Assembly: GCF_024172165.1 (NCBI RefSeq) | Contig: NZ_JAMZEB010000002.1 | Span: forward strand, 5,105,501-5,169,500 | Origin: Nonomuraea thailandensis | GTDB taxonomy: Bacteria; Actinomycetota; Actinomycetes; Streptosporangiales; Streptosporangiaceae | Direction of reading: 5' to 3' | Length of the DNA stretch: 64,000 nt | Part shown: positions 15,863 through 23,492 of the stretch, one piece after another | Layout: the number at the start of each line of letters is the position of its first letter | How positions within the stretch are numbered: the first letter of the stretch is position 1 | Program-made: the position numbers and the translations under genes | Notes under the pieces: generated by a model | The model's input: the letters and a program-made list of their open reading frames with translations, nothing else | What the model was told of the DNA's origin: nothing | Database searches by the model: none

Positions 15863-16900
15863 GGTACTTGTGGACGCTCTGACCATGAGCGATGGCTGGA
15901 ACACGATCTCCTGGTGCCAGTGGTTCGCGTCGCCGCGAGCGTCGGTGAGCAGCAGTTCGGCGGCCGCCTGGCCGAGCTGCTGCTTGGGCTGGCGAATCGA
16001 GGTCAGCGAGGGTGACAGCAGCGCCGCGAACTCCACGTCGTCGTAGCCCATGACCGCCATGTCGCGCGGCACGCCGATGCCGCGCGACTCCAGCCCGCGC
16101 AGCGCGCCCAGCGCCACCGTGTCGTTGACGCAGAACAGCGCCGTCGGACGCCCCTTCCCGCCCAGGCGCAGCCGCTCCAGCGCGGCCTCGCCCTCATGGG
16201 GGGTGAGTGCGGGCAGGGTGATCTCGGTGATCACCTCCTCGGGGTCGAGCCCGGCGGCGCGCACCGCCTTGACCAGCCCCTCCCGCCGGTCGGCGCACTG
16301 CCGCACGATCGACGGGCCGTTGAGGAAGGCGATGCGCCGGTGCCCGAGGGACAGCAGGTGGGCGCCCGCCAGCTCGCCGCCCCTGACGTTGTCGACCGCG
16401 ACCGCGCACAGTTGCGAGTCGGCCCCCGGCCGGTCGAGCAGCACCACGCCGACGCCGCGCCCGCGTAGCTCCACCAGGTGGGAGATGTCGGGCCCGGCGG
16501 GCGTGATGAGGATGCCGGGCACCCGGTGCTGCTCCAGGACCTGGAGGTAGTAGGCCTCCTTCTCGAGCGAGTCGCTGGAGCTGCAGAGCATCAGGAGCAG
16601 ATGCTCCTGCGACAGCCTGGTCTCGATGCCGGGCAGCACCTCGCTGAAGAACGGATTCCCTATGTCGCGCACCATCACGCCCACCGACCGGCCGGTGCCG
16701 CCGCGCAGCTGCCGGGCGGGTGCGCTGGGCACGAACCCGAGCGTCTTGATGGAGGCGCGGACCCGGCGCAACGTCCGCTCGGCGACGAGTTCGGGCCGGT
16801 TGAGCGCGTTGGAGACCGTTCCCACGGACACGCCGGCGTGGGCCGCGACGTCGACCATGCTGAGCCGCCGACGCTCGGCCGGCTTGTGGATGTCGGTCAC
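15860..16900 (-). CDS. LacI-family transcriptional repressor of the rhamnoside locus
   Basis: N-terminal LacI HTH and hinge (VDVAAHAGVSVGTVSNALNRPELVAERTL, about residues 16-45) followed by a periplasmic-binding-protein-like effector domain (about 66-340). The listed GTG start adds 14 residues before the canonical MVDVAAHAG; the ATG at 16858 is the alternative. The hinge region keeps the LacI pattern for palindromes with a central CG, fitting the five TTGAAACGTTTCAA-like sites found here. Effector is presumably a mono- or oligosaccharide taken up by the ABC importer or freed by the hydrolases. Confidence 0.93.
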   Translation of the reverse strand: MTDIHKPAERRRLSMVDVAAHAGVSVGTVSNALNRPELVAERTLRRVRASIKTLGFVPSAPARQLRGGTGRSVGVMVRDIGNPFFSEVLPGIETRLSQEHLLLMLCSSSDSLEKEAYYLQVLEQHRVPGILITPAGPDISHLVELRGRGVGVVLLDRPGADSQLCAVAVDNVRGGELAGAHLLSLGHRRIAFLNGPSIVRQCADRREGLVKAVRAAGLDPEEVITEITLPALTPHEGEAALERLRLGGKGRPTALFCVNDTVALGALRGLESRGIGVPRDMAVMGYDDVEFAALLSPSLTSIRQPKQQLGQAAAELLLTDARGDANHWHQEIVFQPSLMVRASTST

Positions 16901-16948
16901 CGACGGGCAGCCCTTCTCGTCACCTGGCAGAGGCCGTCAGTGTACCTC

Positions 16949-16962
16949 TTGAAATGTTTCAG
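16949..16962. promoter_or_regulatory. LacI-type operator 3 (upstream of lacI)
   Basis: TTGAAATGTTTCAG, 12 of 14 matches to TTGAAACGTTTCAA, 49 nt upstream of the lacI start. It suggests autoregulation and sits in the divergent lacI/rhamnosidase spacer. Confidence 0.75.
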
Positions 16963-17038
16963 TTAGACGACGGTTCCGTGTCCTGCATGTGTGAGGGCAT
17001 TGACGTGACTAGCTCGTGCTGCTTACGGTGCGCTGTAC

Positions 17039-17052
17039 TTAAAAGGTTTCAA
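17039..17052. promoter_or_regulatory. LacI-type operator 4 (before the rhamnosidase gene)
   Basis: TTAAAAGGTTTCAA, 12 of 14 matches, ends 21 nt before the rhamnosidase start and 76 nt from operator 3. The pair frames the divergent promoters. Confidence 0.75.
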
Positions 17053-17073
17053 TTCCTCTTTGGGAGCCCTCTC

Positions 17074-20000
17074 ATGCAGCTCGCCGTGACCGACATGCGC
17101 GTGGCAGGACTGGCCGAACCCCTTGGCCTCGACGTGAGCGCGCCGGAGTTCTCCTGGCGGATCACCGGTGCCGGGCGGGGGCGGGCGCAGAGCGCGTACC
17201 GGTTGATCGTGGCGGAGGAGTGCGACCCGGCGGCCGAGGGCGCCGAGCGGGTGTGGGACAGCGGCGTTGTGACCTCGCCTGCCACGTACGACCTGCCGTA
17301 CGGCGGCGCGGCCCTGCGGCCGCGGACGCGTTACCAGTGGCGGGTCATGGTGGCCGACGAGAGCGGCACGTGGTCCGGCTGGAGCCCGGCGCACTGGTTC
17401 GAGACCGGCCTCGGCGACGCCACCGGATGGACGGCGGGCTGGATCGGCACGCCCGTGGTGCCCGGCTCGGAGCGTCTGCCCTCGCTGGAGAACGTGCCGC
17501 GCATCTGGGTCGCCGACCGGCTGGGGCCCTCCCCCTCGCCGACGGGGGCGTTCCGGACCCGGTTCACGGTGGCTGGCGGCGCTCGGCCGCTGTCGGCCTG
17601 GCTGGTGATCGGCGGCGGCGACAGCACCGACGACAACACCGGCGACACCGGCGACACCGCCGGCGACAACACCGGCGGCGGCACCGAGGCGTACGTCAAC
17701 GGGATGCCGGTCGCCGGGGAACGGCGGGACGGGGCGTTCGTGGCCGACGCGGGCGATCTGGTGGCCTCCGGGGAGAACGTGCTCGCCATCAAGGCCGCCG
17801 GGCCGGGACTGTGCGTGCGGCTGGAGGTCGTGGTCGAGGGCCGGCCGGCGCTGCCGCAGCTCGTGCCGGTGGCCGGGGAGAGCACGGTCACCGTCACGTC
17901 CGGCGGCCGGTGGCGGGCCGTCGCCGACCCCGGGCACGGGTTCGAGCAGCCCGGCTTCGACGACGCGGCGTGGCCGCTGGCCGAGGAGGCCGGGCTGCAC
18001 GGCGACCCGCCGCTCGGCCGCGAGCCGATCGGCGACCGGCCAAGCCCGTACCTGCGGCGCGAGTTCGGCGTGCCGTCGCCGGTGCGCAGGGCCCGGCTGT
18101 ACGCCACCGCGCTCGGCGTCTACGAGGTCCACCTGAACGGCACCCGGGTGGGCGCCGACCACCTGGCCCCCGGCTGGACCGACTACCGCCATCGCATCAC
18201 GTACCAGACCTATGACGTCACGGCGCTGGTGTCGGAGGGACGCAACGCGCTCGGCGCGGTCCTGGCCGACGGCTGGTACGCGGGCAACATCAGCTGGTTC
18301 GGCTCCTTCCAGTACGGCCGCCGCCTGGCCTTCCGCGCGGAGCTGGAGATCCTGCACGACGACGGCACCCTCACCCGGGTCGGCACCGACCCCGAGTGGC
18401 GGGCGTCCTCGGGCGCGATCCGCTACGCCGACCTGCAGAACGGCGAGCGGCAGGACCTGGCCGCCGAGCCGCTCGGCTGGAGCGCGGCCGGGTTCGACGA
18501 GTCGGGCTGGCTGCCCGTCGTGCCCGTGAGCCCGCCCGCCGGCCGGCTGACCGCCGCCGTCGCGCCGCCGATCCGGGTGCACGAGGAGCTGGAGCCGGTG
18601 GCGGTGTGGGAGCGGCGCCCCGGCGTGTGGATCGCCGACTTCGGGCAGAACCTGGTGGGCTGGGTCCGGCTCACCGGCCGCGCCGGGCGCGAGCGGCCCG
18701 TAGTGCTGCGGCACGCGGAGGTCCTCGACCACGAGGGCGGGCTGCATCTGGCCAACCTGCGCTCGGCCCGCGCCACGGACGAGTTCCTGCCTCGCGGGGA
18801 CGGACCTGAGACCTTCGAGCCGAGGTTCACCTTCCACGGCTTCCGCTACGTCGAGGTGTCGGGGCTGCGCGCGGCCCCGGAGGCGATCACCGCCAGGGTG
18901 GCCCACGCGGCGATGGCGCCCGCCGGGGAGTTCACCTGCTCCGACGAGCGGCTGAACCGGCTGCAGCGCAACATCGTGTGGGGGCAGCGGGGCAACTTCC
19001 TGGCCGTCCCCACCGACTGCCCGCAGCGGGACGAGCGGCTCGGCTGGACGGGCGACATCTGGGCCTTCGCACCGACCGCGCTGTTCAACTACGACGCCGC
19101 CGCGTTTCTGCGGAGCTGGCTGACCGACGTGATCGACGCGCAGGGCGACGACGGCGCGGTCACCCACGTGGTGCCGGACGTGCTGTCCGGCCGCGGCCTG
19201 TCGCCCAGCGCCAGGGAGGCGGGCTCGCCCGGCTGGGGCGACGCGCTGGTGCTGCTGCCGTGGGCGCTGCACCGGCTGCGCGGTGACACCGGGGTGGTGG
19301 CGGCCTGTTTCGAGCCGATGCTGCGCTGGCTGGCGTACCTGGACAAACGCTCCGACGGCGGGATCTTCCCCGAGGAGGGCTTCGGCGACTGGCTGTCCAT
19401 CGGCGCGGAGACCCCCAAGCGGCTCGTCGGCACCGCGATCTTCGCGTTGTCCGCCCGGCAGCTCGCGGGGCTCGCCGCCGCGCTGGACCGCGACGCGGAC
19501 GAGCGGGCCTGCCTGGAGCTGTACGAGCACGTCCGGCGGGCGTTCCGGGCGGCCTTCGTCGAGGGGCCCGGCGTGCTGGCGAGCGGGACGCAGACCGCGT
19601 ACGTGCTGGCCATCACGGCCGGGCTGCTGGAGGAGCACGAGCTGCCCCGGGCCGCGGCCCGGCTCGCCGGCGACATCGAGGCGCGGGGGGACCACCTGTC
19701 GACCGGGTTTCTCGGCACGCCGTACCTCCTGGACGCGCTCACCTCGACCGGGCGGCTGGACGTGGCCTACCGGCTGCTCACCCAGGACAGCTTCCCGTCC
19801 TGGCTCTACCCGGTCGTGCACGGCGACGCGACGACCATGTGGGAGCGCTGGGACTCCTGGAGCCACCACCGCGGGCTGCAGGACCCGGGCATGAACTCCT
19901 TCAACCACTACGCCTACGGGGCGGTCGGCGACTGGATGTACCGGACGGTCGGCGGCCTGGCCCCGGGGTCGCCGGGATACGCCGACGTCGTCGTGCGCCC

Positions 20001-20277
20001 CCGCCCCGGCGGCGGCATCGGCTGGGCGAGGACTTCGCACCGCACCAGGCACGGCCGGGTGGAGATCTCCTGGCGGCTGGCGGACGGCGGCTTCGCCCTG
20101 GACGTCGTCGTGCCGCCCAACACCCGCGCCGAGGTGCACGTGCCCGCCCCGCCGGAGCGCGTGACCGAGGGCGGCCGACCGGCGGCCGAGGCGGAGTGCG
20201 TGAGCTTCGACCGGCTCGACGACGGTGCCGCGGTCTACCGGGTCGGCTCGGGCTCCTACGCCTTCCGTACCTCCTGA
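17074..20277 (+). CDS. GH78 alpha-L-rhamnosidase
   Basis: A 1067-residue glycosidase with the family order: N-terminal beta-sandwich domains, concanavalin-like domain, (alpha/alpha)6 barrel and C-terminal beta-sandwich. Barrel motif DCPQRDERLGWTGD begins at Asp648; Glu654 is the likely general acid and Glu924 (TTMWERWDSW) the general base, a spacing close to Streptomyces avermitilis Rha78A. No signal peptide, so it works in the cytosol on imported rhamnosides. The open frame starts at 16954, but GGGAG before 17074 and the operators upstream favour this start. A GDT/GDN-rich insertion lies at residues 180-204. Confidence 0.95.
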   Translation: MQLAVTDMRVAGLAEPLGLDVSAPEFSWRITGAGRGRAQSAYRLIVAEECDPAAEGAERVWDSGVVTSPATYDLPYGGAALRPRTRYQWRVMVADESGTWSGWSPAHWFETGLGDATGWTAGWIGTPVVPGSERLPSLENVPRIWVADRLGPSPSPTGAFRTRFTVAGGARPLSAWLVIGGGDSTDDNTGDTGDTAGDNTGGGTEAYVNGMPVAGERRDGAFVADAGDLVASGENVLAIKAAGPGLCVRLEVVVEGRPALPQLVPVAGESTVTVTSGGRWRAVADPGHGFEQPGFDDAAWPLAEEAGLHGDPPLGREPIGDRPSPYLRREFGVPSPVRRARLYATALGVYEVHLNGTRVGADHLAPGWTDYRHRITYQTYDVTALVSEGRNALGAVLADGWYAGNISWFGSFQYGRRLAFRAELEILHDDGTLTRVGTDPEWRASSGAIRYADLQNGERQDLAAEPLGWSAAGFDESGWLPVVPVSPPAGRLTAAVAPPIRVHEELEPVAVWERRPGVWIADFGQNLVGWVRLTGRAGRERPVVLRHAEVLDHEGGLHLANLRSARATDEFLPRGDGPETFEPRFTFHGFRYVEVSGLRAAPEAITARVAHAAMAPAGEFTCSDERLNRLQRNIVWGQRGNFLAVPTDCPQRDERLGWTGDIWAFAPTALFNYDAAAFLRSWLTDVIDAQGDDGAVTHVVPDVLSGRGLSPSAREAGSPGWGDALVLLPWALHRLRGDTGVVAACFEPMLRWLAYLDKRSDGGIFPEEGFGDWLSIGAETPKRLVGTAIFALSARQLAGLAAALDRDADERACLELYEHVRRAFRAAFVEGPGVLASGTQTAYVLAITAGLLEEHELPRAAARLAGDIEARGDHLSTGFLGTPYLLDALTSTGRLDVAYRLLTQDSFPSWLYPVVHGDATTMWERWDSWSHHRGLQDPGMNSFNHYAYGAVGDWMYRTVGGLAPGSPGYADVVVRPRPGGGIGWARTSHRTRHGRVEISWRLADGGFALDVVVPPNTRAEVHVPAPPERVTEGGRPAAEAECVSFDRLDDGAAVYRVGSGSYAFRTS
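17611..17686 (+). repeat. Low-complexity GGCGACA(A)CACC repeat inside the rhamnosidase gene
   Basis: Imperfect repeats of GGCGACACC/GACAACACC encode a Gly-Asp-Thr/Asn stretch (residues about 180-204) inserted between IGGG and TEAYVNGM of the first beta-domain. The unit is in frame. Confidence 0.85.
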
Positions 20278-20290
20278 AAGGCCTTCCATC

Positions 20291-21181
20291 GTGACCAGCA
20301 CCAAGGCGCGCCGCCGGATCCCGTGGAGCGTCTATCTCGTCCTCCTGCCCACCTTCGCGCTGCTCGCGGCGTTCGCGTACTATCCCGCGCTCAACGGCAT
20401 GGTGCACTCGCTCTTCGAGTGGCGGCCCGGCTTCGACTCGCCCTTCGTCGGCTTCGAGAACTACCGGACGATGCTCGGCGACGACCTGTGGTGGGCCTCC
20501 TTCCGCAACATCGGCGTCATCTTCGTCTGGGCCGTCACGCTCATGTGGGTGTTCCCGCTGCTGGCCGCCGAGCTGGTGATGTCGCTGTCCAGCGAGCGGC
20601 TGCGCTTCGTGTTCCGCACGCTGCTCATCCTCCCGCTGGCCTTCCCCGCCGTGGTCAACGTGCTGCTGTGGCAGTTCATGTACGACCCGCGCGACGGCGT
20701 CGTGAACAGCCTGCTGCGCGCCGTCGGCCTGGACGGGCTGGCGGGCAACTGGATCGGCGACCCCGACACCGCGCTCGTCGCCCTGATGACGATCGGCTTC
20801 CCGTGGGTGGCGAGCCTGCCGTTCCTCGTCTTCCTGTCGGCCTTGCAGAACGTGCCGGCGGAGATCTACCAGGCCGCCGAGGTGGACGGCGCCGGCCGGC
20901 TGCGCCGCTTCTGGAGCATCGACCTGCCGATGATGTTCCGCGACGTCAAGCTGCTGTTCGTGCTGGCCGTGATCTCGGTCCTGCAGTACGGCATGCAGGC
21001 GCACATCATGACCGGAGGCGGCCCCGACAACGCCACGCAGGTGCCCGTCCTGCGCATGCTCGACGCGGCCTTCCTGGACACGAGCTGGGGTTACGCGGCC
21101 ACGCTCGGCACCGTGCTGTTCGCGCTGACGCTCGGGGTGAGCCTGGTCGCGCTGGTGCTCGGCAGGAAGGCGGAGGCATGA
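20291..21181 (+). CDS. ABC sugar transporter permease (MalF type)
   Basis: A 296-residue inner-membrane permease with six helices and the EAA loop EIYQAAEVDGAGRLRRFWSIDLP that contacts the ATPase. GTG start chosen from the AAAGG upstream; the open frame extends into the rhamnosidase gene. It follows the rhamnosidase by 13 nt and overlaps the next permease (ATGA at 21178), so both permeases are made together as a heterodimer for a CUT1-type oligosaccharide importer. No ATPase gene is linked, as usual for CUT1 systems served by a shared MsiK-type ATPase. Confidence 0.93.
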   Translation: MTSTKARRRIPWSVYLVLLPTFALLAAFAYYPALNGMVHSLFEWRPGFDSPFVGFENYRTMLGDDLWWASFRNIGVIFVWAVTLMWVFPLLAAELVMSLSSERLRFVFRTLLILPLAFPAVVNVLLWQFMYDPRDGVVNSLLRAVGLDGLAGNWIGDPDTALVALMTIGFPWVASLPFLVFLSALQNVPAEIYQAAEVDGAGRLRRFWSIDLPMMFRDVKLLFVLAVISVLQYGMQAHIMTGGGPDNATQVPVLRMLDAAFLDTSWGYAATLGTVLFALTLGVSLVALVLGRKAEA

Positions 21182-22002
21182 GCCGCACCCGCAGGATCGA
21201 CCTGGTGGCCGGCGCGCTGCTGGCGGTGCTGGCCTTCGCCGGGCTGTTCCCGTACCTGTTCATGCTCGCCGCCTCGGTCAAGGACAACGAGCAGTTCTTC
21301 ACCAGCTACTGGGCGCCCGCCTGGCCGCTGCACCTGGACAACTACGCGGCGGCCTGGGAGCAGGTCAGCCCGTACCTGTTCACCTCGTTCGTGGTGGCGG
21401 GGCTGGCCATCGCCGGCACGATGGTGCTGGCCCCGGCCGCGGCGTTCGTGTTCGCCCGGTACCGCTTCCCGGGCCGCACCGTCCTGTTCGGGATGGTCGC
21501 GGCGCTGCTGATGGTGCCCTCGATCACCAGCCTGATCCCGCTGTTCGTGCTGATGCGCGACCTCGGCATCCTGGACAGCCGGCTGGTGCTGATCGTCCCG
21601 CACGTCACCGCGAACACGGTGTTCGGCATCGTCGTCATGCGCACGTACATGGCGCAGATCCCGGAGGAGATCTTCGAGGCGGCGCGGGTGGACGGGGCGG
21701 GCGGCGTCCGGCTGTTCCTGGCCTTCATGCTGCCGCTGGCCCGGCCGGTCATCGGCACCGTGGCGCTGATGACGGTGCTGGGCGTGTGGAACGACTACTT
21801 CTGGCCGCTGCTCACGGTGCAGACCGACGAGTTCCGGACGATCCCCGCCGGGCTGGCCTTCTTCGCCGGTCAGAACGCGCAGCAGTGGGGCCCGCTGTTC
21901 GCGGGATACGTGCTGGCCAGCCTGCCGCTGGTGGTGCTGTTCACGTTCCTGTCCAAGTGGTTCCTGGCGGGCATCCAGGGCGGCGTCGTCTCCGGCAAGT
22001 GA
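21178..22002 (+). CDS. ABC sugar transporter permease (MalG type)
   Basis: A 274-residue partner permease with six helices and EAA motif EEIFEAARVDGAGGVRLFLAFMLP. Start ATG at 21178 overlaps the preceding stop; CGGAGG lies just upstream. The protein ends GIQGGVVSGK, the typical MalG C-terminus. With the upstream permease it forms the channel for the substrate brought by the lipoprotein coded next. Confidence 0.93.
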   Translation: MSRTRRIDLVAGALLAVLAFAGLFPYLFMLAASVKDNEQFFTSYWAPAWPLHLDNYAAAWEQVSPYLFTSFVVAGLAIAGTMVLAPAAAFVFARYRFPGRTVLFGMVAALLMVPSITSLIPLFVLMRDLGILDSRLVLIVPHVTANTVFGIVVMRTYMAQIPEEIFEAARVDGAGGVRLFLAFMLPLARPVIGTVALMTVLGVWNDYFWPLLTVQTDEFRTIPAGLAFFAGQNAQQWGPLFAGYVLASLPLVVLFTFLSKWFLAGIQGGVVSGK

Positions 22003-22016
22003 TTGAAACGTATCAA
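22003..22016. promoter_or_regulatory. LacI-type operator 5 (before the solute-binding protein gene)
   Basis: TTGAAACGTATCAA, 13 of 14 matches, begins at the base right after the permease stop codon. It implies a separate LacI-controlled promoter for the binding protein, which is usually needed in excess over the permeases. Confidence 0.8.
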
Positions 22017-22037
22017 CCAAGAAAGGAACCTGCTCTC

Positions 22038-23480
22038 ATGCGAACACCCCCCAAGGGCGGGCTGGCGGCTGCCGCGATGCTGCTCGCGCTGACCGGCTGC
22101 GGCCTGCTGGGCCCGGGCGGCTCGTCCGGTCCCGGGACCGAAGGCAAGGTCACGATCACCCTGGCCGGCCCCAACCAGTGGAACGCCAGCGGCAGCAGCT
22201 TCGGCCCCGCCTGGGAATCGCTCGTGGACTCCTTCGAGAAGCGCGAGCCCGGCATCGAGGTCAAGACGCAGGTGCTGCCGCTCGACGGCTTCATGCAGAC
22301 GATCACCACCCAGCTCGCCGCCGGCACCGCGCCCGAGCTGGTCTTCAACCAGCCGCCGCACAAGGCGCACGAGGTGCACGCGCTCGACGCCGAGCTGCAG
22401 AAGCCCAACCCGTACGTGCCGGGCAACCAGCGCTGGATCGACGTGTTCCGCAAGGAGTACTTCGGCCCAGCCGTCTCCAAGGCGCTCAGCAAGGAGAGCG
22501 GCAAGCTGGAGTACATCCCGTTCAACCTGGTCGCGATCGGCCTGTTCTACAACAAGGACGCCTTCGCCAAGGCGGGCATCGACCAGCCCCCGGCCACCTG
22601 GGAGGACTTCAGGAGCGCCTGCGCGAAACTGAAGGACGCCGGCTTCGACCCGGTCGCCCTCGACAAGGGCGGCCTGGCCGCGGGCTGGACGTGGGAGGCG
22701 GTCAGCACCCAGCTCATCGACAAGTACCACGACGAGTGGAACGTCTTCGACGCCACCGGCAAGCCCGGCAAGGCGCCGACCGTGACCGAGAAGTCGATGA
22801 GCAAGGTGATCAAGGAGGGCAGGCTCACCACCAAGACGCCCGAGGTGGCCGAGTCGCTCAAGCTCTACAAGGAGTTCTTCGACTGCGGCACGCCCAACTG
22901 GACGGGCGTGGCCGACGGCGGCGCGACGGTGGGCTACCGCGACTTCGTCTCCGGCAAGGCCGCCATGTCGTGGGGCACCGACTTCGCCTTCGAGGCGCTG
23001 AAGAAGGACGCGAAGTTCGCGCTCGCCACGATGCCGTTCCCGACGATCACCAAGGCGAGCTCGCCGCTGTCGTCCGACGCGCCGGCCCGCTACGGCGCGT
23101 CGATCGGCGGCACCAGCTACATGATCCCCTCGACGGTCAAGGACGAGAAGTACGCGGCCGCGATCAAGTTCCTCCAGTACATGAGCTCGCCGGCGGTCAA
23201 GCCCTGGCTGGACGCGACCGGCGGCCTGCCCGCCATCGAGGGCGTCGAGCCGTCGGCCGAGACCGCCGGGCTGATGGAGGGCGAGTGGGGCAAGCCGTTC
23301 CGGGTGACGGCGCTGCCGGGCGGGCCCGAGGGCACCTCGTTCCGCGACGTGTTCGACGGTTACCTCCTGGGCGAGCGCTCGCTGGAGGAGGAGCTGGCCG
23401 ACCTCGCCAAGTGGTGGGACCGCGGCATCGAGGCGGGGATCAAGAAGAACGCCTGGGGCGACGAGGACTGGGCCAAGTAG
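22038..23480 (+). CDS. Extracellular solute-binding lipoprotein of the sugar ABC importer
   Basis: A 480-residue family-1 solute-binding protein with lipobox LLALTGC (Cys21 or so), then KVTITLAGPNQWNASGSSFG at the start of the mature lobe. Ends AWGDEDWAK. The open frame starts upstream at 21786 inside the permease gene; ATG 22038 is preceded by AAAGGAA and the operator. It captures oligosaccharide at the membrane surface and delivers it to the two permeases. Followed within 12 nt by the second DUF5722 enzyme. Confidence 0.93.
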   Translation: MRTPPKGGLAAAAMLLALTGCGLLGPGGSSGPGTEGKVTITLAGPNQWNASGSSFGPAWESLVDSFEKREPGIEVKTQVLPLDGFMQTITTQLAAGTAPELVFNQPPHKAHEVHALDAELQKPNPYVPGNQRWIDVFRKEYFGPAVSKALSKESGKLEYIPFNLVAIGLFYNKDAFAKAGIDQPPATWEDFRSACAKLKDAGFDPVALDKGGLAAGWTWEAVSTQLIDKYHDEWNVFDATGKPGKAPTVTEKSMSKVIKEGRLTTKTPEVAESLKLYKEFFDCGTPNWTGVADGGATVGYRDFVSGKAAMSWGTDFAFEALKKDAKFALATMPFPTITKASSPLSSDAPARYGASIGGTSYMIPSTVKDEKYAAAIKFLQYMSSPAVKPWLDATGGLPAIEGVEPSAETAGLMEGEWGKPFRVTALPGGPEGTSFRDVFDGYLLGERSLEEELADLAKWWDRGIEAGIKKNAWGDEDWAK

Positions 23481-23492
23481 GAGGACATGACG

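Noticed and set aside
16954..17073. Forty-codon N-terminal extension of the rhamnosidase
   Set aside because: Covers two LacI operators and is Cys-rich and unlike the family; GGGAG precedes ATG 17074.
17023..20304. 1093-codon minus-strand open frame
   Set aside because: Exact antisense of the GH78 gene; composition is His/Arg/Gly-rich with no domains.
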